Assembly (NCBI RefSeq): GCF_003112515.1
Contig: NZ_BEVZ01000008.1
Span: forward strand, 327,164-391,163
Direction: 5' to 3'
Length of the DNA stretch: 64,000 nucleotides
Source of the DNA: Streptomyces fragilis
GTDB lineage: Bacteria; Actinomycetota; Actinomycetes; Streptomycetales; Streptomycetaceae
A program made the position numbers and the translations under genes. The stretch's first letter is position 1; each line of letters opens with the position of its first letter. The notes below the pieces were generated by a model. The model was not told where the DNA came from and ran no database searches. It saw nothing but the letters and a program-made list of their open reading frames with translations. Positions 1 through 8,882 of this stretch are shown one piece after another.

Positions 1-171
1 CAGCTTGACGCCGTCGTGGTGTTCGAGGATGTGCAGCACGCGCAGCTGGGACGCGGAGGTGGGCGCCGTCGAAGCGCGGCCCCACACGACTTCCAGCAGC
101 TCTGCGGCCGTCGTGGTCACACGTGCGACCTCGTCGGGCTCGGGGCAGCGGCGGAAGGCAGTCACGGTCAC
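1..171 (-). CDS. MarR-family transcriptional regulator, N-terminal part (runs off the left edge)
   Basis: The reverse strand opens with GTG at 171 and stays open for 57 codons to the window edge, so only the N-terminus is seen. The peptide begins VTVTAFRRCPEPDEV and continues with an ELLEVVW helix and then SQLRVLHILEHHDG, the usual start of MarR-type winged-helix regulators, in which the first helix dimerises and the next begins the HTH. It is divergent from the phosphatase at 330, and the 158-base gap presumably carries both promoters. Family assignment is from pattern recognition on a fragment, and the ligand and targets cannot be told. Confidence 0.72.
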   Translation of the reverse strand, partial: MTVTAFRRCPEPDEVARVTTTAAELLEVVWGRASTAPTSASQLRVLHILEHHDGVKL

Positions 172-329
172 ACTCTCGCAGGCACTGGGGTGCCTGTCAG
201 CGTACTAGGCGAGCCCACCGGCCGCCCGTGACGCACAGTGACCGACCAGGCTCGTAGAGGACCATCCCACCCCTGCCACGTGGGCAGGACGGTTGTGCCG
301 TCCGGCGAAAGATTGGTGAACATCTCCCT

Positions 330-1502
330 ATGCATAGATTTGTGGCCGCTGAACGTGCTCTGCGAAGAGCCGAGCCGCACGCGCTGCTCGACGCCGCACG
401 GGGCGTACTGATGGCTCAGTACGACGCGCTGGACGTCGAGCTGTTCATGGCCGACTACGGTCTGAGCGTCCTGCAGCCGGTGTCGGTCCTGCCGCACACG
501 CTGGAACCCGTCCCGGTGCACAACAGTCCGGGCGGTCGCGCCTTCGGCTCGCAGCGGCCGTACTGCGAGGAGGCGCGCGACGGGCGAAGACGCCTGCACC
601 TTCCGGTCAGCGTGCGCGGTGACCGCCTCGGAGTGCTGTCCGTGACCCTTCCCGACGACGACGCCGTCCGTCGTTGGGAGGAGGAACTGACCGAGATCGC
701 CGAGGTGCTGGGCCACGAGGTGATCGTCGCCGAGCGCGACACCGACCTGTTCATGCAGGCACGCCGCAAGGACCGGCTGACCCTGGCCGCCGAGATGCAG
801 TGGCACCTGCTGCCCGGCCGGGCCTGCGCCCGGCCCGAGTACGAACTGGGCGCCCAGCTGGAGCCGGCCTACGCGATCTTCGGCGACAACTTCGACTGGT
901 CGGCCACCGCGGACCGTCTGACGCTGTACGTGACCAACGGCATGGGCGAGGGCATCGAGGCATCGCTGCTGACGAACCTGGCCATCAACGCGCTGCGCAA
1001 CGCCCGCCGGGGCGGACTCGACATCGCCGACCAGGCCGCCCTGGCCGACCACGCCGTCTACGCCCATTACCAGGGACGCTGCTACCTGTCCGTCCTCATG
1101 CTCGACTTCGACCTGGCCACCGGCCGGGCCCGGGTCGTGGACGCCGGCTCGCCCCAGGTGCTGCGGCTGCGGGACGGCGTCGTGGAACACATGACCTTCG
1201 ACGCGCAGCTTCCCCTGGGCATGTTCGAGGAGACCGACTACATCGCCCAGGAGTTCCAGGTGCTCCCGGGGGACCGGCTGGTCTTCGTCAGCGACGGGGT
1301 GCACGCGGTCGCCTCCCCGAAGGGCGAGACGTACGGGGACGCGGCGCTTTCCGGAGCGATCCAGTCCACCCGGCTGCTGCCGGCCGCCGAGGTGCCGCGG
1401 GCGATCCTGCGGGAGCTCACCGGCCACCGCGGCAAGCGTCTGCCGGACGACGATGCCCTGATCGTGTGTCTTGACTGGCACGGGAGGCAGGAGGACGCGT
1501 GA
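330..1502 (+). CDS. SpoIIE/PP2C-type protein phosphatase with degenerate catalytic motifs
   Basis: This 390-residue cytoplasmic protein has an N-terminal GAF-like sensor region (about 1-150) and a C-terminal SpoIIE-type phosphatase domain (about 150-388). Such phosphatases usually dephosphorylate anti-sigma-factor antagonists. The normal GGDWYD motif reads FGDNFDW (184-190), and the normal GDVxGHG motif reads VTNGMGEG (201-208), so one metal-binding aspartate is missing. The later motifs are recognisable as VFVSDGV and PDDDALIV. Activity may be weak or lost, with the protein acting as a binder or regulator. The start at 330 has no strong ribosome-binding site and is the least certain part. 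The next gene is a second phosphatase of the same superfamily on the same strand. Confidence 0.85.
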   Translation: MHRFVAAERALRRAEPHALLDAARGVLMAQYDALDVELFMADYGLSVLQPVSVLPHTLEPVPVHNSPGGRAFGSQRPYCEEARDGRRRLHLPVSVRGDRLGVLSVTLPDDDAVRRWEEELTEIAEVLGHEVIVAERDTDLFMQARRKDRLTLAAEMQWHLLPGRACARPEYELGAQLEPAYAIFGDNFDWSATADRLTLYVTNGMGEGIEASLLTNLAINALRNARRGGLDIADQAALADHAVYAHYQGRCYLSVLMLDFDLATGRARVVDAGSPQVLRLRDGVVEHMTFDAQLPLGMFEETDYIAQEFQVLPGDRLVFVSDGVHAVASPKGETYGDAALSGAIQSTRLLPAAEVPRAILRELTGHRGKRLPDDDALIVCLDWHGRQEDA

Positions 1503-1722
1503 TTCACAGGCCCCTACGGGGGGCAGGATCGGGTGTTGTCCCCGGTGCGGATACTCGCGTCGATAGTTGTCTTGTGGCAATAATTGTCTGCGGTGTGCCA
1601 TCCGGTCGGGCCATGGTCGTACGCAGCAGGGAGACGATGCAGGTGGCGGAACTCGACAGCCCCGCACGGGCGGGCCGCGAGCCGACCGTCTGCCGGCCGG
1701 GTCCCCGGGTCCGGGGGCGCGC

Positions 1723-4227
1723 ATGACGACCGGCCGCCCGCAGAAGGGGCCGCCGGCCGCGGAAGCCGCGGGTCTGCCGTCGCCCCGGGTTCCCCTGACG
1801 CCGCAGGCTCCTGCCCACCAGACCTCCGCCGGGAAACCGCCGGCTCCCCAGCGTACGGGCCGCAGGGCCACGACGCCGGCGTCCCCGGCCCGGAAGCCTA
1901 CGGCCCCCGAGCCCCCGTCTCCGCAGCCGGCGGCTCCGCAGTCCCCGGGTCGGAAGGCCACGGCCGCCAAGTCACCGTCCCGGAAACCGGCGGCCGCGCA
2001 GACCTCCGCCCGGAAGGCGGCAGCTTCGCAGCCCTCGGGCCGGAAAGCCGCGCAGCCGAAGCCTTCCGCCCGGAAGCCGGCGGCTTCGCAGCCCTCTGCC
2101 CGGGAGGCAGTGGCCACCGAGTCACCGTCCCGGAAGCCGGCGGCTGCCCAGGCCTCCGCGCGGAAGGCAGCGGCTTCGCAGACCTCCCCGCGGAAGGCGG
2201 CAGCTCCGCAGACCTCCGCGCGGAAGGCGGCGGCCGCGCAGACCTCGGGCGGGGAGGCCGTGGTGGCCGAGTCACCGTCCCGGAAGCCGGCGGCTCCGCA
2301 GACCTCCGCGCGGAAGGCGGCGGCTTCGCAGGCCTCGGGCGGGGAGGCCGTGGTGGCCGAGTCACCGTCCCGGAAGCCGGCGGCCACGCCGCCCTCCGCG
2401 CGGAAGGCGGCTGCCGCCGGGAAGGCCGTGGGGCCGAAGGGGGCGCCGCGGAAGAAGGCCGCGGTGAAGCCCGGGCCGGCCAGGCGGGACACCTGGCCGG
2501 TCACCTCCGTCGCCGACGCGGCGCTGGCCCGCGCCGCGGCCGCCGGCGTCGCCCTGGAGGCGGGGGCTGCGCCGCGCGACCGGGCCCGTTTCGTCACCGA
2601 GCTGACCGCCCGGCTGCGCCGCTGTCTCGCCGAGGGCAGCGGCTGGGAACTCCAGCTCCGCGTCCGGGCCCTCGCCGAGGGGAACGGGGCCGCCCGGCTG
2701 GAGGCGTTCGTGCGGCCGTCGGGCTCCCCGGAGCCGCCGGTGGACGACGACGGGTGCACCGTCTCCTGCCCGCTTCCCAGGCCGCCCGCCGACGGCATCC
2801 CGCAGAACGGGATGCCGCTGCCCGAGGCGCTGCTGAGCGCCGACGAGGACACCGAGGTGGTCCTGCGCCTCCTGGACGAACAGGAACAGCTCGTCGGCCT
2901 GCACCGGGAGGAGCTCGAGCGGACCAACCTCGGCGTCGTGGCGCTGCACTCCGACCTGGAGGCCGCCGCCACGGCGCAGCGCGACCTGCTGGACGCCGAA
3001 CGGGTCACCCGGGCCGAGGCCGAGCGGGCCCGGCACCTGCTGACCTTCCTCGGTGACGCGAGCGCCGCCATCACCTCGTCGCTCAGCCGGACCGTCATCC
3101 TGCGCCGCCTGTCCGACCTGCTGGTGCCCGAGCACGCGGACCACCTCGACGTCTGGCTCTTCGACGAGGAGAACGACGACGACCACCCCCGCGGCATCCG
3201 GGACCATCCCGCCGCCGCGGTGACCGCCGCCCGCACCGGCCGCCCGCAGCACGCCGCCGGGCATCCCGGCGGGTTGCCCGGGGTGGACGACCTCCCGCCG
3301 TCCGCCCTGTTCCCGCACCGCCCGCTGCTCGCCATACCCCTGGGCGCGCGCCACCCGCTGGGCGTCCTCACCCTGACCTGCCCGGGCCCGCGCTTCGACC
3401 CGGACGCCTCGGTGATGCTGGTCGAGCTGGCCCGCCGCGTCGGCATCGCCCTCGACAACGCCGGCCGTCACGAGCAGTACCGCGACACCGCCGAGACCCT
3501 GCAGCGCGCCCAGCTGACCGAGCTGCCCTCCCCGCCCGGGATGCTGCTCGCCGCCCGCTACCTGCCCGCCACCAGCGGTCTCAACATCGGCGGCGACTGG
3601 TACGACGCCTTCCTCCAGCCCGACGGCAGCCTGCTGACGGTCATAGGCGACGTCACCGGGCACGGACTGCACGCCGCCGTCGTCATGGGCCAGCTGCGCA
3701 CCGCGCTGCGCGCCTACGCCGTGGAGAACGAGAGCCCCGCCGGGATCCTCACGCGCCTGCACGGCATGCTCCGGCACCTGCAGCCGGACCTGTACGCCAC
3801 CGCGATGATCGCCCGCTTCCGGCCCGGTGAGCGGGAGATCACCTGGGCCTCGGCCGGCCACCCGCCCGCCGTGGTGCGCGACCCCGACGGCGTCGTGCGG
3901 GTCCTGCACGCCAAGCCGGGCGTGATGCTGGGCATCCCGGTGCCCTACGTCTACGCGGATCACCAGGCCGAACTGCCCGCCGGTTCGACCCTGGCGCTGT
4001 ACACCGACGGCCTGGTCGAACGCCGCTCCCAGGGCATCGACCCGGGCATCGCCCGGCTCGGCAGCACCCTGGGCACCCTCACCACACCGGAACTGGAGCA
4101 CGATCCGGAGGCCGCGGCCGACGCCCTGCTCAAGCCGCTCCTGCACGACTCCGAGCGCGACGACGACGTCTGCCTGCTGCTGTGCCACCTGTCGTCGTCC
4201 GCCGACCCGGCCGCACCGCCCGCCTGA
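1723..4227 (+). CDS. SpoIIE/PP2C-type phosphatase with N-terminal Ala/Lys/Pro repeat tail and GAF domain
   Basis: Read from ATG 1723 the product is 834 residues. Residues about 25-245 are low-complexity repeats of the type SPSRKPAA, TSARKAAA and SGGEAVVAE, strongly basic and resembling histone H1 tails. An alpha-helical, coiled-coil-like stretch follows (about 380-440), then a GAF domain (about 440-590), then a SpoIIE phosphatase domain with intact metal motifs GGDWYD (623-628) and IGDVTGHG (641-648), then LALYTDGLVE and a final DDDVCLLL. This is a typical environmental-signal phosphatase of the anti-anti-sigma networks, but the repeat tail is unusual. In-frame start codons upstream (TTG 1567) are unlikely because the peptide before 1723 does not look conserved. 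The tail could bind nucleic acid or the acidic surface of another protein; that is inference. Confidence 0.88.
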   Translation: MTTGRPQKGPPAAEAAGLPSPRVPLTPQAPAHQTSAGKPPAPQRTGRRATTPASPARKPTAPEPPSPQPAAPQSPGRKATAAKSPSRKPAAAQTSARKAAASQPSGRKAAQPKPSARKPAASQPSAREAVATESPSRKPAAAQASARKAAASQTSPRKAAAPQTSARKAAAAQTSGGEAVVAESPSRKPAAPQTSARKAAASQASGGEAVVAESPSRKPAATPPSARKAAAAGKAVGPKGAPRKKAAVKPGPARRDTWPVTSVADAALARAAAAGVALEAGAAPRDRARFVTELTARLRRCLAEGSGWELQLRVRALAEGNGAARLEAFVRPSGSPEPPVDDDGCTVSCPLPRPPADGIPQNGMPLPEALLSADEDTEVVLRLLDEQEQLVGLHREELERTNLGVVALHSDLEAAATAQRDLLDAERVTRAEAERARHLLTFLGDASAAITSSLSRTVILRRLSDLLVPEHADHLDVWLFDEENDDDHPRGIRDHPAAAVTAARTGRPQHAAGHPGGLPGVDDLPPSALFPHRPLLAIPLGARHPLGVLTLTCPGPRFDPDASVMLVELARRVGIALDNAGRHEQYRDTAETLQRAQLTELPSPPGMLLAARYLPATSGLNIGGDWYDAFLQPDGSLLTVIGDVTGHGLHAAVVMGQLRTALRAYAVENESPAGILTRLHGMLRHLQPDLYATAMIARFRPGEREITWASAGHPPAVVRDPDGVVRVLHAKPGVMLGIPVPYVYADHQAELPAGSTLALYTDGLVERRSQGIDPGIARLGSTLGTLTTPELEHDPEAAADALLKPLLHDSERDDDVCLLLCHLSSSADPAAPPA
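1860..2440 (+). repeat. In-frame coding repeats encoding the Lys/Ala/Pro-rich phosphatase tail
   Basis: Imperfect tandem units of about 36-45 bases alternate in the coding frame, each built from a CGGAAG(C/G)CGGCGGC core (RKPAA or RKAAA) followed by CAG ACC/GCC TCC. A longer block of roughly 110 bases, containing SGGEAVVAESPSRKPAA, is present twice (about 2251-2300 and 2333-2385). The repeats keep codon register, so copy-number change would lengthen or shorten the tail without breaking the gene. Confidence 0.85.
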
Positions 4228-4278
4228 GGGGCCCCGCGCGCCTGAGGGGCCCCGCCAGCCTGAGGGGCCCCGCGCGAC
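4225..4278 (+). repeat. Three 18-base tandem repeats beginning at the stop codon
   Basis: Three head-to-tail units of 18 bases (4225-4242, 4243-4260, 4261-4278) share the core TGAGGGGCCCCGC. The first TGA is the stop codon of the phosphatase gene. Each unit contains the GGGGCCCC palindrome, so transcripts can fold here and the array may work as a terminator. Confidence 0.85.
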
Positions 4279-4394
4279 TGGCGGGCTCCGCGCGCCCGAG
4301 GGGGTTCCCGCCCGCTCCGCCGAGGCCGTGCCCGGGGTTCCGCTTCGCGTTAGGCTGCCCCCGCTGCTGAGCGACAGGCGTTCCGGGGGGATCG

Positions 4395-6332
4395 ATGAAC
4401 GGTGCGGGCATATCCGCCGACGGCATGTTCAAGGCGCTGGAGGCGGACGACCCGACAGCGGTCGGCGGCTACCGGCTGACCGCCCGCCTCGGTGCGGGCG
4501 GCATGGGCAAGGTGTACCTCTCCCACACCCCGGGCGGCCGGCCCGTGGCGCTCAAGGTGATCCGGCCCGAGTTCGCCGAGGACCCCGAGTTCCGGCGGCG
4601 GTTCGCCCAGGAGGTGCGCGCCGCCGAACGGGTGCAGGGCCTGTACACGGCGCCCGTGATCGACAGCGACACCCAGGGCCCGCGGCCCTGGCTGGCGACC
4701 GCCTACGTGCCCGGACCCACCCTGGCGTCCGCCGTCGCCGAGCACGGGCCGCTGCCGGCCGCGACCGTGCTGCTGCTCACCGCCGGGGTCGCCGAGGCCC
4801 TGCAGGTGGTGCATGGCGCCGGCATCGTGCACCGGGACCTCAAGCCGTCCAACGTGCTGCTCGCCGGGGACGGCCCCCGCGTCATCGACTTCGGCATCGC
4901 CCGTGCCGCCGACAGCACCGCGCTGACCGGCAGCGGCGTCACCGTGGGAACGCCCGCCTTCATGTCGCCGGAGCAGGCGGCGGGCCGCACCGTGGGGCCG
5001 CGGTCCGACGTGTTCGCCCTCGGTCAGGTCGCGGCCTTCGCCGCGCTGGGCCGGGCCGCGCACGGGGAGGGACCGTCGCACGCGGTGCTGTACCGGATCG
5101 TGCACGAGGAGGCCGACCTCACCGGGCTCCCCGGGGAACTGGACGAACTCGTCCGCCGCTGCCTCGCGAAGGACGAACAGGCGCGCCCCTCGCTCACCGA
5201 GGTCCTCGCCCTGTGCAGCGCCGCCTCCGACCTCACCCAGCTCCGCCGCCCCGAGGACTGGCTCCCGGGCCCCCTGACCACCGCCATCAACCGGCACTAC
5301 GCCGCCCCCGCACCGCTGCCCTCGACGGGACCCGGGACGGCGCCGGCCGGGGAGTCCGGGCGTTCCGCCGCCCCGGAGCAGCACCCGGTGACGGCGCCCG
5401 ACCTGCCCCGGCACCCGCCGACCGCGGTGTCCGCCGGACTCCAGGCGCCGGCCACACCGCCCGCGGGCTCCGCCTACGCGCCGACCGGGACCGCCCCCGC
5501 GTACGGATCCGCCCCGCACACGCCGCACGCACCGCACACACCCGCGCCCGCGGCCGCGGCCCCGGGGCACGGTCCGACCGCCGCGGCACCCGCGTACGGC
5601 CCGACCGTCACCGCCCCCGCGTACGGCGCCGGACCCGGCACCCCGGCGCACGGCGCCTCCCCCACCCCGCCGCCCGCCCACGGGTCCGGCTGGCCGGCCG
5701 GGCCCTCCGCTCCGGGGGTGACCGGTCCGCCGCCCCGACGGCGCAGGGCGGGTGTCGTCCTCGGTGTCCTCGGCGGGGTCCTGGCCCTGGCCGTCGCCGC
5801 GCTCGCCGGCTACCTCGGGCGCGGTGACGCGCCCTCCACCGACGCCGGCCCGAAGCGCACCGGCGCCGCCGCCGCGTCCGGCGGGGCGACCGCGCCCGCC
5901 GACCCGCGGGACGGGACGCCGCGCGAGGCCACCACCCCGGACCCGGAGGTCCACAAGGGGGTGAACCTGCCCGAGGGCTACCACCTCGTGTTCAGCGACG
6001 AACCGCTGGCCCCGCGGTACAACAACAAGGACGACCTGTACTTCGGCTGCTCGTTCACCGACTGCCACCTCGGGCACTACACCACCGAACTCGTCCTGCT
6101 GGACAAGGAGACGGAGGGTTCCCTGGAGGCGTGCAAGGCGGACACCCGTTTCCTCCCGCAGACGATCTCCGTCGACCGGCTCTCCCGCGGCAGGCAGCTG
6201 TGCGCGACCACCCGGAGCGGTCTGATCGCCCTGGTGACCTTCGTCGGCCGGTCGCCGAGCAGCAGCTCCAGCCACTACGTCACCCTGGACGTCACCGTCT
6301 GGCGCGACGCCGTGCCGGTGGAGGACAGCTAG
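4395..6332 (+). CDS. Membrane-bound serine/threonine protein kinase (PknB-like, Hanks type)
   Basis: The 645-residue protein has a kinase domain in residues 24-280 with all key motifs: glycine loop GAGGMGKV (33-40), VALK lysine (K54), catalytic loop HRDLKPSN (146-153), DFG (165-167) and GTPAFMSPEQ. A Pro/Ala-rich linker follows with repeated PAYG units (about 355-430), one transmembrane helix (about 452-473) and an extracytoplasmic domain of about 170 residues with paired cysteines (YFGCSFTDCHLG). It lacks PASTA repeats. The start at ATG 4395 is preceded by a GGGGGGAT stretch. Downstream of two phosphatases, it is probably part of one signalling neighbourhood, but it has its own 167-base leader and need not share a transcript. 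Confidence 0.95.
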   Translation: MNGAGISADGMFKALEADDPTAVGGYRLTARLGAGGMGKVYLSHTPGGRPVALKVIRPEFAEDPEFRRRFAQEVRAAERVQGLYTAPVIDSDTQGPRPWLATAYVPGPTLASAVAEHGPLPAATVLLLTAGVAEALQVVHGAGIVHRDLKPSNVLLAGDGPRVIDFGIARAADSTALTGSGVTVGTPAFMSPEQAAGRTVGPRSDVFALGQVAAFAALGRAAHGEGPSHAVLYRIVHEEADLTGLPGELDELVRRCLAKDEQARPSLTEVLALCSAASDLTQLRRPEDWLPGPLTTAINRHYAAPAPLPSTGPGTAPAGESGRSAAPEQHPVTAPDLPRHPPTAVSAGLQAPATPPAGSAYAPTGTAPAYGSAPHTPHAPHTPAPAAAAPGHGPTAAAPAYGPTVTAPAYGAGPGTPAHGASPTPPPAHGSGWPAGPSAPGVTGPPPRRRRAGVVLGVLGGVLALAVAALAGYLGRGDAPSTDAGPKRTGAAAASGGATAPADPRDGTPREATTPDPEVHKGVNLPEGYHLVFSDEPLAPRYNNKDDLYFGCSFTDCHLGHYTTELVLLDKETEGSLEACKADTRFLPQTISVDRLSRGRQLCATTRSGLIALVTFVGRSPSSSSSHYVTLDVTVWRDAVPVEDS

Positions 6333-6412
6333 CACGACCGGCGGCGCTCTTGACCTGCGCGGATGGCCCGTGCTTCGCTCGCGCGATACGTAACGGGGGA
6401 CGGAGCGAGGGC

Positions 6413-7849
6413 GTGAGGGTGTCTCGGGGCTTGGGCAGCGGAGCCGACGGCGGCGAGGTCGAGGGGCGGCGCCGGCCGCCGGCGTGGTTCTGGGGCGTGG
6501 CCGCCGTCGTGACCCTCGGGTTCCTCGTCGCCCTCGAGGTCGCCGCCCGGCACCTGGGCATACCCGGGCCCCTCGCCAGCCAGGCACGGGAGCTGGTGTA
6601 CCCACCGGACTCGGGCGGACTGCTCTACTCCGCCCTGGCGCTGACGCTGGTGGTCCTGACCTGGCGGGAACGTTTCGTCGCGATCGGCGCGGCCGTCGGC
6701 GTCGACGTGGTGCTGCTCGTCCTGCGCTGGGCGGTCGGCGCGGGCACGAGCGGCGGCCACCCCTTCGGCAACGGCGCCCTGTGGGTGATCCTCGGTCTCG
6801 CGGTCGTCGCGGTCACCCGCCGCACCGGGCGGGAGCGGGTCCTGCTGCTCAAGGGCGTCGGGCTGGGACTGCTGCTGCTCGCCGGACGCAAGACCGGGGA
6901 CACCTGGCTGCTCATCACCTCCGAGACCCGCCCCCTGGTCCTCGACCAGTACCTGGCGGCCGCCGACCACGCGCTGGGCGACCCGTCCTGGCTGGCCGGA
7001 CGGCTGGTGACCGCGACCGGCCCGGTCGGCTTCAACGTCCTCGAGCTCGTGTACGGCAACCTGGCACTGGCCGCGGTCGTCGTCGCGCTGTACCAGCTGC
7101 GCCGGGTCGCGGTGGAGCGCCGCTTCCCGCGCCACCACCTGGTGCGCACGTTCACGGTGATAGGCCTCCTCGGACCGGCCTGCTACATGATCTTCCCGGT
7201 GGTCGGCCCGGTCTTCGCCTACGGCACCGGTGCCGCGCACTGGGAGTCCGTCAGCCTGTGGGCGCCGCACATGCCGCCCAGCGAGCCCTGGGCCGTCGCC
7301 GACCTCTGGCCGCGCACGCTGCCGCCGACCGGCTCCCCGCTGCCCATGCCGTTCGACGGCATCACGCCGCGCAACTGCATGCCCAGCCTGCACACCGCCT
7401 GGGCCACCGCGATCTTCATCCACTCCCGCCGGGGCCCGCGGACCCTGCGGTACGCGGGGACCTTCTGGCTGGTCGCCACGCTCTGCGCGACGCTCGGGTT
7501 CGGCTACCACTACGGCGTGGACCTCCTCGCGGGCGTGGTGTTCACGCTCACCATCGAGGCGGCGCTGCGGGCCCACGACCGTGGCTGGTGCCGGCCGGGC
7601 GTCCGGCTGACCGTCCACGGCGCCGCGGTCTTCGTCGCGCTCCTGGTGTCCTACCGGTGGCTGCCGGAGGAGATGGCCGCGTACCCGTGGGTCGCCGGAC
7701 CGCTCCTGCTGCTGGTCACGGCCTCGGTGGTCGTCGGCTACGTCCGGACCGTCGGCCGGTGGGCCGGGCCCGCCGCGCCCCCGGCGGGCGGGCCGCCGTC
7801 CGTCCCCCGTCCCCGGCCGGCCTCGACCCCGCACCCGGAAGCGGTCTGA
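6413..7849 (+). CDS. PAP2-superfamily integral membrane enzyme
   Basis: The 478-residue protein has about ten hydrophobic segments and near its C-terminus the PAP2_3/Aur1-type motifs CMPSLHTAWA and GFGYHYGVDLLAG. The histidines of PSLH and YHYGVD form the phosphatase/phosphotransferase active site in this superfamily, so it likely dephosphorylates or transfers head groups on lipid phosphates such as phosphatidic acid, polyprenyl phosphate or inositol phospholipids. The substrate cannot be told from sequence. I chose GTG 6413 because a GGGGGACGGAG sequence lies just upstream; GTG 6419 is an alternative. It starts 80 bases after the kinase stop. A Pro-rich cytoplasmic tail ends the protein. Confidence 0.87.
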   Translation: MRVSRGLGSGADGGEVEGRRRPPAWFWGVAAVVTLGFLVALEVAARHLGIPGPLASQARELVYPPDSGGLLYSALALTLVVLTWRERFVAIGAAVGVDVVLLVLRWAVGAGTSGGHPFGNGALWVILGLAVVAVTRRTGRERVLLLKGVGLGLLLLAGRKTGDTWLLITSETRPLVLDQYLAAADHALGDPSWLAGRLVTATGPVGFNVLELVYGNLALAAVVVALYQLRRVAVERRFPRHHLVRTFTVIGLLGPACYMIFPVVGPVFAYGTGAAHWESVSLWAPHMPPSEPWAVADLWPRTLPPTGSPLPMPFDGITPRNCMPSLHTAWATAIFIHSRRGPRTLRYAGTFWLVATLCATLGFGYHYGVDLLAGVVFTLTIEAALRAHDRGWCRPGVRLTVHGAAVFVALLVSYRWLPEEMAAYPWVAGPLLLLVTASVVVGYVRTVGRWAGPAAPPAGGPPSVPRPRPASTPHPEAV

Positions 7850-7883
7850 CCGACGGCTCCGACCGGCCGGGCCGCCCCGTTCG

Positions 7884-8714
7884 TCAGCCGGCCGTGTCCG
7901 CCGCCGTCTCCGTGCCGGCCACGGCCTCCGTGCCGGCCACGGTCTCCGTGGCTGTCACGGTCTCCGTGGCTGTCACGGTCTCCGTGGCTGTCACGGGCTC
8001 CGTGGCAGCCAGGGCCTTCGTGGCTTCCGCGGCCTTCGCGGCCTCCGCGGCCAGGAGGCGGGCCAGCTCGGCGGGCCGGGTGAGCATCGGCCAGTGACCG
8101 GAGTCGATGTCGACGAAGCCGACCCGCCCGGCCCGGGCGAGCTCGGGAACCTTGCCGGCGTCGATCCATTCCCGCGCCTGCGCGGGGGTGAACTCCGGGC
8201 AGACCAGCACGACCGGCACGTCGAACCGCCGCTCGTCGGTCAGCCGCACCACACCCTTGGCCACGCCCTCGGGCACCGGCACCGCGGCCGCCTCGAAGGC
8301 CTTGCGGGCCTCCTCGTCCAGGTCGGCGGCGTCCGGGCCGTCGAACGGGCCCCAGCCGGGGAAGGGCACCACGCCGTCGCTCACCTCGAAGAGGTCGGCG
8401 TAGGGCTGCCCGTCGCCGGTGGGGGCGCCGCCGATCAGCGCGACCCGGGCCACCCGCTCCGGCCGCCGGTCGGCGGCCATCCAGGCCAGGGTGCAGGCGG
8501 CGGAGTGCCCCACCACCAACGGCCGGCCGGGCGCCGCGTCCACCGCGGCGAGCACCGCCGCCAGCTGGTCGTCCAGCGTGGCGGAGGCGGCGCCGTCCCC
8601 CTGGCCGGGGAGCGTGACCGGCACGGCGCGGTGGCCGAGCACCTCCAGCTCCGCCGCGACGCGGTCCCACGCGGTGCCGTCGAGCCACAGTCCGCCGATG
8701 AGCAGGATGTCCAT
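7884..8714 (-). CDS. Alpha/beta-hydrolase with repetitive C-terminal tail
   Basis: The 276-residue protein is a compact alpha/beta-hydrolase. It has an oxyanion-region motif near GGLWLDG (7-13), a nucleophile elbow GHSAA with serine 71, and the catalytic histidine in DIDSGHWPM. The fold ends around residue 215. The last ~55 residues are Ala/Glu/Thr repeats with units such as VTATET, which are not part of the fold and come from an 18-base DNA repeat. The substrate is unknown; such proteins include esterases and lactonases. It is divergent from the WYL regulator at 8883, which is the likeliest local regulator of this gene. Confidence 0.85.
   Translation of the reverse strand: MDILLIGGLWLDGTAWDRVAAELEVLGHRAVPVTLPGQGDGAASATLDDQLAAVLAAVDAAPGRPLVVGHSAACTLAWMAADRRPERVARVALIGGAPTGDGQPYADLFEVSDGVVPFPGWGPFDGPDAADLDEEARKAFEAAAVPVPEGVAKGVVRLTDERRFDVPVVLVCPEFTPAQAREWIDAGKVPELARAGRVGFVDIDSGHWPMLTRPAELARLLAAEAAKAAEATKALAATEPVTATETVTATETVTATETVAGTEAVAGTETAADTAG
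7909..8052 (-). repeat. Eight 18-base tandem repeats in the 3' end of the hydrolase gene
   Basis: Eight head-to-tail units of 18 bases, with consensus TCCGTGGCTGTCACGGTC on the plus strand, lie within the last codons of the hydrolase. Units two to five are nearly identical and the outer ones decay. Each unit encodes six residues, so copy number changes keep the frame. Confidence 0.9.
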
Positions 8715-8882
8715 GAAGGGTGCCTTCCCTGAGGTGGTCGCACGGGCCTAGCGGAAGTCGTCCCCGAGGCCGTCGACGTCACCGTACGAGCAGATCCGGA
8801 CGTTCCCCTGCCGGTATGCCGGGCGGACGCACGCGGGCCCTCCGGACGGGGGCGCGTGCGGGCCCCGGACTAGCCTGCCGGT

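Noticed and set aside
168..3458. A 1096-codon open frame antisense to the two phosphatases
   Set aside because: It mirrors the GC-rich codon positions of the plus-strand genes, has no domain pattern, and crosses the intergenic region and the repeat tail. It is a shadow frame.
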